Virus record (IMG/VR): IMGVR_UViG_3300042891_001197
Span: 1 to 22,628 of that record
DNA: 22,628 nt
Source: a virus
Strand: one strand, 5' to 3'
Numbering within the stretch: the first letter of the stretch is position 1; each line of letters opens with the position of its first letter. Shown one piece after another: positions 6,403-12,951 of this stretch. A program made the position numbers and the translations under genes. The notes under the pieces are model-generated. The model was not told the DNA's origin and ran no database searches. It saw only the letters and a list, made by a program, of their open reading frames with translations.

Positions 6403-7193
6403 CAACTAAAATTTTAGTAATGGGATTACCGGGTAGTGGTAAAACATATTTTACCAATCACCTTAAAAAAGAGTTAGAATCAATCATAGGAGTTACTGTT
6501 GATTGGTTTAATGCTGATGATGTACGTAAGCAATTCAATGACTGGGATTTCAGTCATGAAGGTCGTATAAGACAATCACATAGGATGTATGATTTAGCAG
6601 AATCATCTGAATGTGATTATGTAATTTGTGATTTTGTGGCTCCACTAGTTGAGATGCGTAATAACTATAAAGCAGATTGGACAGTATGGATTGATACAAT
6701 TGAGAAGGGAAGATTTGAAGATACTAATAAATTATTTGTTCCTCCTACAGTTTATGACTTCCGTATTACTGAACAGAATGCAGAGTTATGGGCACCTTAT
6801 GTTGCTAACTATATATTAAAGAATCAACGCAGACCTGTATTTGATTATCAAAAAGAAACTGTACAGATGTTAGGTCGCTGGCAGCCATGGCATGTAGGGC
6901 ATCGTGCATTGTTTGAACGTGCATTGGCAAAGACAGGTCAAGTATGCATTATGATACGTGACTGTCAGGGATGGAATGGGTCAAACCCATTTGCAATTGA
7001 ACAAGTAAAAGATTATATTCGTAGAGACTTAGATCCAAAATATCAAGGTCAATATGAAATTGTTGTCGTTCCAAATATCGTCAACATTACATATGGGCGT
7101 GATGTAGGTTACAAGATTGAGCAAGAGGTCTTTGACGATGCAATACATTCAATCAGCGCAACCAAAATACGCAAGGACATGGGACTTGAGTGA
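6399..7193 (+). CDS. APS-kinase-like P-loop domain fused to an NMN-adenylyltransferase-like domain
   Basis: 264 residues. The N-terminal domain has Walker A GLPGSGKT (9-16), NADDVRKQF (38-46) and CDYVICDFVAPLVEMR (72-87), followed by WIDT...FEDTNKLF (97-113), all in the order of adenylylsulfate kinases (CysC family). The C-terminal domain has GRWQPWHVGH (159-168) and ISATKIR (252-258), the signature pair of NMN adenylyltransferase-type nucleotidyltransferases (G-R-x-Q-P-x-H-x-G-H and ISxTxxR). The order is kinase then transferase, the reverse of NadR. Roles in NAD metabolism or sugar/nucleotide activation are possible; the true substrates are not known. Its ATG overlaps the stop of the upstream gene (ATGA), so it is translationally coupled. 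Confidence 0.78.
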   Translation: MTTKILVMGLPGSGKTYFTNHLKKELESIIGVTVDWFNADDVRKQFNDWDFSHEGRIRQSHRMYDLAESSECDYVICDFVAPLVEMRNNYKADWTVWIDTIEKGRFEDTNKLFVPPTVYDFRITEQNAELWAPYVANYILKNQRRPVFDYQKETVQMLGRWQPWHVGHRALFERALAKTGQVCIMIRDCQGWNGSNPFAIEQVKDYIRRDLDPKYQGQYEIVVVPNIVNITYGRDVGYKIEQEVFDDAIHSISATKIRKDMGLE

Positions 7194-7449
7194 AATAAAA
7201 TTCACAACTGCTGTAGAGGCAAGTAAGATTATTGATGATCTTACCTACCAAGCGCGTCAACTCAACTACAGTAAAGATTTACGTAAACTGATAAAAAATG
7301 CTGAGAAACTTGTGGGTGTACTGGGCAGTGCCGAAGTACGTGCTAGACAGTTACATAAGCCCTATTTAGCCAACAAGCCCAGAGAAGATTTGGCTAATTC
7401 CATAGACTATTGCGAGAAAATGTTACTAATCCTGCGATTAACGCAATAA
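7186..7449 (+). CDS. Small helical protein, unknown function
   Basis: 87 residues if translation starts at TTG 7186, which overlaps the previous stop by 8 bases and has AAGGA about 9 bases upstream. An in-frame ATG at 7138 would add 16 residues inside the preceding gene, and that start cannot be excluded. The sequence (SEIKFTTAVEASKIIDDL...) is rich in Lys, Leu and Ala with heptad-like spacing and predicts mostly helix. No motif is recognised. It is followed by about 100 non-coding bases before the G+C-richer island. Confidence 0.55.
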   Translation: MSEIKFTTAVEASKIIDDLTYQARQLNYSKDLRKLIKNAEKLVGVLGSAEVRARQLHKPYLANKPREDLANSIDYCEKMLLILRLTQ

Positions 7450-7492
7450 AAATCCTAATAGAATCAATAACTTACGACGCCATAAAAAAGGC

Positions 7493-7521
7493 TTGACTTT
7501 GGGTCCATTTGGGCATACACT
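7493..7521 (+). promoter_or_regulatory. Sigma70-type promoter TTGACT-N17-TACACT
   Basis: TTGACT (7493-7498), a 17-base spacer and TACACT (7516-7521) stand 31 bases before the ATG at 7552. The leader between contains a ribosome site. It is the first of three such promoters in the 7.4-10.7 kb island. Confidence 0.5.
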
Positions 7522-7551
7522 ATATCTATAGTTGATAAACGGAGATTGATT

Positions 7552-7878
7552 ATGAGTCGGTTCTTGAAAGACAAGTTTGACGGTTCAGAATATGTGACTT
7601 ACGAAGGTAAGTTTGTTGCCCGATTCAAGTATAACCGAGTCAGCAAGGGAACGTTTATTACGTTTCTAGTCAAGAATTTCACGGTCGAGGAATACTTCAG
7701 CCGCTTGAATGCAGGTGAGGCTCCCCTGACGATTCTTGAGAGCAAGGGCTATATGTTGCCCCATATTCGCAAGTTACTCAAGTCCCTGGGATACGACCAG
7801 ACCCGACAGGGTCTTGACAAGTATATTCAGGACCAAATCAAAACCCGTCAGCAAAATCAAATTTTAGCTGCTGCCTAA
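7552..7878 (+). CDS. Unknown protein, first gene of the MoxR island
   Basis: 108 residues starting MSRFLKDKFDGSEYVTYEG. The ATG at 7552 is preferred because GGAG (7541-7544) lies 7 bases upstream; a TTG at 7546 would add two residues but sits too close to the ribosome site. The protein is basic, with a beta-rich N-terminal half (FVARFKYNRVSKGTFITFLV) and a helical C-terminal half. The C-terminal end is Gln/Ala rich (QQNQILAAA). It has no signal peptide, membrane segment or Cys pair. No family is recognised. It is followed after 14 bases by another small gene with its own ribosome site, and probably forms an operon with it. Confidence 0.75.
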   Translation: MSRFLKDKFDGSEYVTYEGKFVARFKYNRVSKGTFITFLVKNFTVEEYFSRLNAGEAPLTILESKGYMLPHIRKLLKSLGYDQTRQGLDKYIQDQIKTRQQNQILAAA

Positions 7879-7892
7879 TAGGAGTCGATGCA

Positions 7893-8156
7893 ATGACTAT
7901 CAAAATCAAAGTTTATAGCGATCCTGGTCACGCCTGGGGTGCGGTCAAGCGCAAGGTGCTTGATCAGTTGGGCATCATCAACACTATCACCGAGTATTCT
8001 TATCAGAAGGGTGGTACGGTCTATCTTGAGGAAGATTTGGACCTCGGTACATTACTCACTACATTGCGTGACAAGAATATCGGTTTCACGGTTGTGGAAA
8101 AGAATTCGGCAAATCGTTATAGCCCAATTCGTTCGTATGAGCGATTCAAGGCTTGA
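7893..8156 (+). CDS. Small protein of unknown function
   Basis: 87 residues starting MTIKIKVYSDPGHAWGAVKR, preceded by AGGAG 10 bases before the ATG. It reads as a compact alpha/beta protein: a beta strand (IKIKVYS), a helix (GAVKRKVLDQLGI), a strand pair (YSYQKGGTVYLEED), a helix (LGTLLTTLRDKNI), then an Arg/Ser-rich end (NRYSPIRSYERFKA). I have the impression that proteins with this SDPGHAW start occur in other phages near MoxR-type genes, but cannot confirm it. Its stop overlaps the -35 element of the next promoter. Confidence 0.78.
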   Translation: MTIKIKVYSDPGHAWGAVKRKVLDQLGIINTITEYSYQKGGTVYLEEDLDLGTLLTTLRDKNIGFTVVEKNSANRYSPIRSYERFKA

Positions 8157-8181
8157 CAACAGGTCTGTTATCAAATAAGAT
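8153..8181 (+). promoter_or_regulatory. Sigma70-type promoter TTGACA-N17-TAAGAT with an inverted repeat over the -10
   Basis: TTGACA (8153-8158), 17 bases, TAAGAT (8176-8181). The perfect inverted repeat GTTATC (8167-8172) / GATAAC (8179-8184) covers the spacer and -10, a place where an operator would act. The leader runs about 30 bases to the ATG at 8213, with AGGAG in it. Confidence 0.5.
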
Positions 8182-8212
8182 AACTAGACATTAATTTATA
8201 GGAGACTCTCAC

Positions 8213-9307
8213 ATGGCTATTACTGATAACATGACAGTTACATCTGTCCAGGCTCGCAAGGCCCTTCTCAAGGCATTCAAGGCAAAACGTCCGGTGTTTC
8301 TCTGGGGTCCTCCCGGCATCGGCAAGTCTGAGGTCGTGAGTGAAATCACTAACGAACTTGGTGGCTTGATGATTGACTTGCGCATGGCGCAAATGGAGCC
8401 CACTGACTTGCGTGGTATCCCTTACTACAACAAAGATAACGGTCGCATGGACTGGGCTCCCCCAGTCGATCTACCTGATGCTGAACTTGCTAGCAAGTAT
8501 CCCGTCATCGTTCTCTTTCTTGACGAGATGAACTCTGCACCGCCCGCTGTTCAGGCAGCAGGTTATCAGTTGGTTCTCAATCGCCGTGTAGGTAAGTATG
8601 TACTGCCCGATAACGTTGTTATCGTCGCGGCAGGTAATCGTGAATCTGATAAGGGCGTGACGTATCGTATGCCTATGCCCCTCGCAAATCGTTTCTTGCA
8701 TCTTGAGATGCGGGCAGACTTTGCTTCATGGCAAAACTGGGCTGTGAACGCAGGCATTCATACTGACGTTGTTGGTTACTTGTCGTTCGCTAAGAATGAC
8801 TTGTATGACTTTGACAACAAGTCCAGCAGCCGTGCATTCGCTACCCCGCGTAGTTGGACATTCGTTAGCCAGATTCTTGAAGATGAGGCTGACACCGACA
8901 ACGATACTATGTTCAATCTTGTCGCTGGTGCTGTCGGCGAAGGTCTTGCCGTCAAGTTTATGGCACACCGCAAGGTGAGTAGCAAGATGCCTAACCCGAG
9001 TGATATCTTGTCGGGTAAGGTCAAGGACCTCAACGTCAAAGAAATTTCGGCTATGTATTCCTTGACTACTTCAATGTGTTACGAATTGCGCGATGCAATT
9101 GAGAACAAGGTCGATATGAAGAAGTTCCATACTATGGCTGATAATTTCTTCAACTACATGATGAGTAACTTTGAGACTGAACTTGTAGTGATGGGTGCTA
9201 AGGTCGCACTCAAAACTTTCAAGTTGCCCATCGAACCCAGTCAGTTGAAGAACTTTGACGAGTTCCACAAGAAGTACGGTAAGTACATCGTCGAGGCTGG
9301 TAACTAA
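8213..9307 (+). CDS. MoxR-type AAA+ ATPase
   Basis: 364 residues. Walker A is GPPGIGKS (32-39), Walker B is VIVLFLDEMN (98-107), and the sensor region is VVIVAAGNRESD, followed by MPMPLANRF, all typical of the MoxR/RavA branch of AAA+ ATPases. These hexameric ATPases usually work with a von Willebrand A-domain partner encoded next door, acting as chaperones or in metal-centre assembly. Here the partner is the metallopeptidase/VWA protein at 9438-10745, 130 bases downstream. The start is set by AGGAG 10 bases before the ATG and a sigma70-type promoter. Base use is clearly richer in G+C than in the sugar genes (for example 37 of 60 bases in 8281-8340 against 15 of 60 in 14341-14400). The role in the phage cycle is unknown. 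Confidence 0.88.
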   Translation: MAITDNMTVTSVQARKALLKAFKAKRPVFLWGPPGIGKSEVVSEITNELGGLMIDLRMAQMEPTDLRGIPYYNKDNGRMDWAPPVDLPDAELASKYPVIVLFLDEMNSAPPAVQAAGYQLVLNRRVGKYVLPDNVVIVAAGNRESDKGVTYRMPMPLANRFLHLEMRADFASWQNWAVNAGIHTDVVGYLSFAKNDLYDFDNKSSSRAFATPRSWTFVSQILEDEADTDNDTMFNLVAGAVGEGLAVKFMAHRKVSSKMPNPSDILSGKVKDLNVKEISAMYSLTTSMCYELRDAIENKVDMKKFHTMADNFFNYMMSNFETELVVMGAKVALKTFKLPIEPSQLKNFDEFHKKYGKYIVEAGN

Positions 9308-9320
9308 GGTCCGTTATGGT

Positions 9321-9371
9321 CCATGGTGCTCAAGCCCGAATACGTGAGAGTCTAGGGTTTGGGCATCATGG
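9321..9371 (+). promoter_or_regulatory. Long RNA hairpin between the ATPase and VWA genes
   Basis: Bases 9321-9337 (CCATGG...AAGCCC) can pair with 9355-9371 (GGGTTT...CATGG) over all 17 positions, three of them G-U, with a 17-base loop. The weakly T-rich GCTTTCTCTT follows. It could stop readthrough from the ATPase gene, be cut by RNase III, or protect the mRNA 3' end. Confidence 0.55.
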
Positions 9372-9379
9372 GCTTTCTC

Positions 9380-9408
9380 TTGACTTTGACTCTCACTTAT
9401 CTTATAAT
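9380..9408 (+). promoter_or_regulatory. Sigma70-type promoter TTGACT-N17-TATAAT
   Basis: TTGACT (9380-9385), 17 bases and a perfect TATAAT (9403-9408), 30 bases before the ATG at 9438; the leader holds a GGAG ribosome site. It lets the VWA gene be transcribed apart from the ATPase gene. Confidence 0.7.
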
Positions 9409-9437
9409 ATATACATATTGACTAACGGAGTTTATGT

Positions 9438-10745
9438 ATGAGTGACGTTATTCCCGGCACTAAGGGTTCTAAGAAGTCTAAACGCAATAAGAAGTTTGAC
9501 AATCTTATCGGCCCGACTGACCCGAAAATTGATGCTCAGGCGCGTGAGCGATTGGTGACAGCACGTATTGGTCTACTGTTGCGTCATTCGTTTTTCGGTA
9601 ATCTCGCTACTAGACTTCAACTAATTAATGCTGACGATTGGTGCGGTACTGCCGCGACTGACGGCAAGAAATTTTATTACAATAGTAAATTCATCACTCT
9701 GCTCAAGCCTAAAGAAGTTGAATTCTTGGTTGCGCATGAGGTGCTTCACGTTGTGTATGATCACATGGGTCGTCGCGGCGAACGTGACCCACAAATTTTC
9801 AATATCGCAAATGACTATGCGGTCAATGCTGACTTGAAACGTCACAAGGTCGGTCAGTTTATCACTAGTGTCCCTGCATTGTACGAACAAAAGTATGACG
9901 GCAAATCGTCAGAAGAAATCTATGATGACTTGATGCAGAATGTTCAAAAGATTGACATGGACCAACTGATTCAACAGTTGCTCGACGAGCATATGGACGG
10001 TGATGGCGAGGGTGAAGGTGAGGGCGAGGGTGAAGGTGAGGGCGATAAGAAGGGAAAAGGTAAACGTCCCACTATGACTGCTGAAGAGCGCGAGGCTCTC
10101 AAGCAAGAAATCAAGCAGGCTGTAATCAATGCTGCTCAGAGTGCTGAAGCAGGTAGTCTGCCCGCAGGTGTTGAGCGTCTTATCAAAGACATGACTAACC
10201 CTGTCATGCCCTGGCGTGAGTTGATCCAGACTAATCTGACTAGTGCTATCAAGACTGACTTTAGTTGGATCAAGCCCAGTCGTCGCGGTTGGCATATGGA
10301 TGCAGTAATGCCCGGCATGACTCCCGGTGAAGAAATTGATGTTGACGTATTCATTGACTTGTCAGGTTCTATTAGCGACACTCAAGGTAAGGCATTCTTG
10401 ACTGAAATTGCTGGCATGATGAGTGCGTTTGATGGTTATCGTATCAATGTGCATTGCTTTGATACTGAAGTTTATAACCCGCAAACTTTCACTAGTGAGA
10501 ATCTTGACACTATTGAGGGCTATCAATTAATGGGTGGTGGCGGTACTGACTTCACTTGTATCTTTGATCATTTGAAGAAAGAGGGTCGCGTGCCTACACG
10601 ATTGATCGTATTCACAGACGGTTACCCCTTCGGTAGTTGGGGCGATGAGAACTACTGTGATACGACATGGATCATTCATGGTGATCCTAACCCGAACCCA
10701 CCGTTCGGTACTTTTGCACTTTATGACGATCATAAAAAGCATTGA
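9438..10745 (+). CDS. Putative zinc metallopeptidase with C-terminal VWA-like domain (DUF2201 type), MoxR partner
   Basis: 435 residues. The N-terminal domain has H100-E101-V-L-H104 in VAHEVLHVVYDH, a zinc-peptidase HExxH motif, as in the DUF2201 putative metallopeptidase family. The C-terminal domain is VWA-like, with the metal site DLSGS (307-311), GGGGTDF (366-372) and VFTDGYP (391-397). A Gly-Glu spacer (residues 188-202) followed by a Lys-rich patch links them. This pairing with a MoxR ATPase is a standard bacterial arrangement, where the VWA protein acts as substrate adaptor. In the phage it may remodel or cleave a host or virion protein; that is inference. It has its own sigma70 promoter, and GGAG lies 9 bases before the ATG. 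The next gene overlaps its end by 23 bases. Confidence 0.86.
   Translation: MSDVIPGTKGSKKSKRNKKFDNLIGPTDPKIDAQARERLVTARIGLLLRHSFFGNLATRLQLINADDWCGTAATDGKKFYYNSKFITLLKPKEVEFLVAHEVLHVVYDHMGRRGERDPQIFNIANDYAVNADLKRHKVGQFITSVPALYEQKYDGKSSEEIYDDLMQNVQKIDMDQLIQQLLDEHMDGDGEGEGEGEGEGEGDKKGKGKRPTMTAEEREALKQEIKQAVINAAQSAEAGSLPAGVERLIKDMTNPVMPWRELIQTNLTSAIKTDFSWIKPSRRGWHMDAVMPGMTPGEEIDVDVFIDLSGSISDTQGKAFLTEIAGMMSAFDGYRINVHCFDTEVYNPQTFTSENLDTIEGYQLMGGGGTDFTCIFDHLKKEGRVPTRLIVFTDGYPFGSWGDENYCDTTWIIHGDPNPNPPFGTFALYDDHKKH
10005..10040 (+). repeat. Two exact 18-base direct repeats coding Gly-Glu
   Basis: GGCGAGGGTGAAGGTGAG occurs at 10005-10022 and again at 10023-10040, followed by a partial third start. It encodes the flexible acidic GEGEGE linker between the peptidase and VWA-like domains and is likely to vary in length by slippage. 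Confidence 0.9.
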
Positions 10746-10965
10746 GGAGATTTGGATTTACGAAAGTCCAGACGGCGGTAAAACAATTTACCGTAGAAAA
10801 AGTGGCGAGACTGATAGAGAACTAATCCGTGAAGATCCGGAAAAAAAGCACCGTGATCGTTGGTTAGAATGGCGTGATATATTAGAAGCAAGTAGAGATA
10901 ATCCTGCACTAGCAGACCAAATTGAAAAGGCAGAGTTGATATGGCGTCTAACAAAAAATCCGTAA
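10723..10965 (+). CDS. Small charged protein, unknown function
   Basis: 80 residues from ATG 10723, which lies inside the end of the VWA gene. The conserved-looking part starts at WIYESPDGGKTIYRRKSG, then a highly charged helix (REDPEKKHRDRWLEWRDI). The start is uncertain: the ATG has no ribosome site, while GAGGAG (about 10743-10748) sits ideally for an ATT codon at 10755, a rare initiator, giving I-Y-E-S-P as N-terminus. From memory, phage proteins opening with (M)WIYESPDGGKTVY are common in T4-like marine phages; the role is unknown. The end overlaps the next gene by 25 bases. Confidence 0.65.
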   Translation: MTIIKSIEEIWIYESPDGGKTIYRRKSGETDRELIREDPEKKHRDRWLEWRDILEASRDNPALADQIEKAELIWRLTKNP

Positions 10966-11315
10966 AAAATTTTATTGCCATGTGGGATAACACAGGGCTT
11001 GAATCTATATTTGACGTCGATGCCGAAATGGCTCAACGCGATGCCTATGAAAAGCGTAAATTATGGAACATACTGAAGGACGAAAAAATGTTAGAATATC
11101 GTTCAAGTATTCCACTACAGTCACTTATTCTAAGGGCTAGGGCTAATAGCCAGCGTCACTATGAAATCTACCAGTTTACTACTGATGGTATAGATATGGA
11201 TGATGTAAAAAGTATGTTTGAAGATAACCCACAATTCATCGTAAATCATATTCGCAAGAATGGTCGTAAAATTTATAGTGACCGTTTTGAAATTAAAAAT
11301 TCTGTAATCGTATGA
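10941..11315 (+). CDS. Unknown protein
   Basis: 124 residues, MASNKKSVKNFIAMWDNTGL onward. The sequence is charged and helical (AEMAQRDAYEKRKLWNILKDEK), then mixed, with a C-terminal part VNHIRKNGRKIYSDRFEIKN. There is no membrane segment and no Cys. No family is recognised. The ATG is the first in frame and overlaps the previous gene by 25 bases; the stop overlaps the next ATG (ATGA). Together with its neighbours it forms a tightly coupled block of four short genes (10723-11955) with no promoter of their own visible. Confidence 0.75.
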   Translation: MASNKKSVKNFIAMWDNTGLESIFDVDAEMAQRDAYEKRKLWNILKDEKMLEYRSSIPLQSLILRARANSQRHYEIYQFTTDGIDMDDVKSMFEDNPQFIVNHIRKNGRKIYSDRFEIKNSVIV

Positions 11316-11722
11316 TGCTTGTTGGTACCAGTTTGGGCGGATGCTTGAAGTCACTTGCGTTAGGTGAAGTAAGTGTAGATGATGTTTTGGTCATCATCAC
11401 TAGAACGGCTTGTCCGGACTTAGACCAATTGATAGGTGTTGTAAAATCATATTATGAGTATGGTAATACTGGTGCTAGACAACGTAGCAACTATGATCTG
11501 TCTGATTGTGATATTGATAGTGTGATAGAGATAGCAAGTGATCTATACCGTAATGGTAAGATACATCAGCCACGATTATTTAATGGGTTTGGTGGATTCG
11601 TACATATTGAATTATCACGCAAAGAAATTTGGATACCCCTCGCACCCTCACCTAAAACTGATGATCAAATGGTAGTGGATGCCTACAACAAATATATGGT
11701 ATTAAGGAATCTGATGGCATGA
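11312..11722 (+). CDS. Unknown protein, translationally coupled
   Basis: 136 residues starting MMLVGTSLGGCLKSLALGEV, with ATGA overlap at both ends. The second Met (11315) is an equally possible start. It has an N-terminal Gly-rich loop (VGTSLGGCLKSL), a region of repeated Asp (DLSDCDIDSVIEIASDLY) and a C-terminal helix. I see no catalytic signature. The N-terminal Gly-rich loop is not a Walker A motif (no GK[ST]). It is probably a cytoplasmic protein of the same operon. Confidence 0.72.
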   Translation: MMLVGTSLGGCLKSLALGEVSVDDVLVIITRTACPDLDQLIGVVKSYYEYGNTGARQRSNYDLSDCDIDSVIEIASDLYRNGKIHQPRLFNGFGGFVHIELSRKEIWIPLAPSPKTDDQMVVDAYNKYMVLRNLMA

Positions 11723-11955
11723 ACGACATCAATTTATACACATGGTTTGGGCAAAGAGAACTTGATTATTGCCCAAAACATTTTGTAAAAGCAAATACAC
11801 AAGTGACCAAACAAAGTAAATTGTGGGTTCTAGAAAAACTTTCAGGTAGATTCTTTATATCAAATTCTGTGATGACTTTGTTTTCAGATTCAGAGGGAGT
11901 GATCTATTTTGAAGATCCTCAAGAGGCTGTTTTTTACGAAATCGCCTGGTCATAA
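11719..11955 (+). CDS. Small protein, unknown function
   Basis: 78 residues, MNDINLYTWFGQRELDYCPK onward, with ATGA overlap to the upstream stop. It is rich in aromatic residues, with alternating beta-type segments (GRFFISNSVMTLFSDSEGVIYFEDPQEAVFYEIAW), suggesting a small beta-sheet fold. It has no signal peptide, and one Cys at residue 18. It is the last gene of the coupled block; 53 non-coding bases with a late promoter box follow. Confidence 0.72.
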   Translation: MNDINLYTWFGQRELDYCPKHFVKANTQVTKQSKLWVLEKLSGRFFISNSVMTLFSDSEGVIYFEDPQEAVFYEIAWS

Positions 11956-11978
11956 ATTTAATCTATAACAAAATCTTT

Positions 11979-11986
11979 ATTAAATA
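11979..11986 (+). promoter_or_regulatory. Late promoter box ATTAAATA
   Basis: ATTAAATA precedes the ATG at 12009 by 22 bases. The predicted start is near 11992, leaving a leader that contains AGGAGA (11996-12001). This is the ordinary, leadered form of the late promoter in this window, a contrast to the boxes at 5-base spacing. Confidence 0.5.
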
Positions 11987-12008
11987 CAAAACTATAGGAG
12001 ACATAATT

Positions 12009-12653
12009 ATGTTTTTGAGACACGTTGGAAAACACGGAGATCGTAAGGTAGCAGTAATTTTTCGTGAGGTACCGGGTGAGCCTCACATGTGTTTAGTCAC
12101 ATATCCCGAAGTATTAAATCAACATATTCATGATCCACTCATGAAGTGTATTGAGAGTGATATCGGACAGAATAGCGAAAATCTTGCCGATGCTTTGAAT
12201 CGCACACATACTAAAGATGGTGTTATAATCCTTCAAAAATTGCATAGTGAAGGTATGTTAAAGAAGATTCGTACTGAAACAGTTGTGATGACCCCTGCTC
12301 CAAATACAAAGATTAAGTTAGATGAATTAAACAAAATTCTTAATGAGATGAAGCAAGGCGAAGAGGCTGTTAAGAAGTTGGCTGAGATGGATAAACAGAT
12401 GGGTATGCAAGATCCCGCACAAGTAGCACGTAGAATGCGCGGAGATAAAACTCCACCAGCGGGTTCTGATGAAGCACTTTCTGATGCAGGCATAGCAAGA
12501 AACTTACGCCAGCAGGCTGATCGTATGAATCTTGAAGCGAAGGGACTGATGGCAGAGGCTGAGCGTTTACTAAAAGAGGCTGCGAGTCTTGAACCAGTCA
12601 AGGCTGAAAAGTCTAAAACTAAAAAGGCAAGTAAAGTAAAAGTAACTGTATAA
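12009..12653 (+). CDS. Conserved phage-type protein with long helical C-terminal tail, unknown function
   Basis: 214 residues. Residues 1-105 look globular (MFLRHVGKHGDRKVAVIFREVPGEP..., ending in the strand VVMTP). Residues about 110-205 are rich in Ala, Glu, Lys, Met and predict long helices or a coiled coil (ARNLRQQADRMNLEAKGL, MAEAERLLKEAAS), ending in a Lys-rich tail (KSKTKKASKVKVTV). The start is certain: AGGAGA lies 7 bases before the ATG. The N-terminal domain seems to me one that recurs in T4-like marine phages, possibly a polymerase- or DNA-associated protein given the basic tail, but I cannot name it. The next gene starts 1 base after its stop, so they are coupled. Confidence 0.75.
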   Translation: MFLRHVGKHGDRKVAVIFREVPGEPHMCLVTYPEVLNQHIHDPLMKCIESDIGQNSENLADALNRTHTKDGVIILQKLHSEGMLKKIRTETVVMTPAPNTKIKLDELNKILNEMKQGEEAVKKLAEMDKQMGMQDPAQVARRMRGDKTPPAGSDEALSDAGIARNLRQQADRMNLEAKGLMAEAERLLKEAASLEPVKAEKSKTKKASKVKVTV

Positions 12654-12654
12654 T

Positions 12655-12951
12655 ATGTCCCCAGATTTTTTAAAGAAGTGGGAACATATTATTGACGATG
12701 TTGATAAGCAAAAAATCCCTGTTGAATTTATAAAAAAATTAGTTATAAAGTTAGCAGGGAAGCGCCAACAAACTATTAATATAAAAAAGTTCCTTGATCA
12801 AGGGCTCGCTCCAGAGCAGATTGAAGAAGCAGTAAGTCGTAAACTTGCTGAGTACGACGATCACATCTTAAGCGTGGAGTTTGTTCTAAATATAGAAAGT
12901 ATTGCAGAAGCGGTGCAGCCGGAAACTGACAAATTATTAAATAAACTATGA
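12655..12951 (+). CDS. Small helical protein, unknown function
   Basis: 98 residues, MSPDFLKKWEHIIDDVDKQK onward. It is all charged and hydrophobic helix-forming sequence, with GLAPEQIEEAVSRKLAEYDD in the middle and a C-terminal ESIAEAVQPETDKLLNKL. There is no membrane segment. It begins 1 base after the stop of the previous gene with no ribosome site of its own, so it depends on coupling. The stop overlaps the next ATG by 4 bases. A regulatory or adaptor role is possible; no family is recognised. Confidence 0.75.
   Translation: MSPDFLKKWEHIIDDVDKQKIPVEFIKKLVIKLAGKRQQTINIKKFLDQGLAPEQIEEAVSRKLAEYDDHILSVEFVLNIESIAEAVQPETDKLLNKL
12936..12943 (+). promoter_or_regulatory. Possible late promoter box ATTAAATA inside a gene end
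   Basis: ATTAAATA lies 4 bases before the ATG at 12948, inside the last codons of the previous gene (LLNKL). The spacing is one base shorter than in the leaderless group, so this is a weaker candidate and may be chance in A+T-rich coding sequence. Confidence 0.3.

Noticed and set aside
7546-7551. TTG start for the 7552 gene
   Set aside because: It is only 1 base from the GGAG ribosome site; ATG 7552 has the right spacing.
8471-9268. Several minus-strand frames opposite the MoxR ATPase
   Set aside because: They are shadows from the G+C-richer codon use of the ATPase gene; no ribosome sites.
9621-10742. Minus- and plus-strand frames inside the VWA gene
   Set aside because: Shadow frames; the main frame has HExxH and VWA-like motifs in order.
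12233-12601. A 122-residue minus-strand gene
   Set aside because: Opposite a helical Ala/Glu/Lys-rich coding region, which often leaves the antisense frame open; no start signal.
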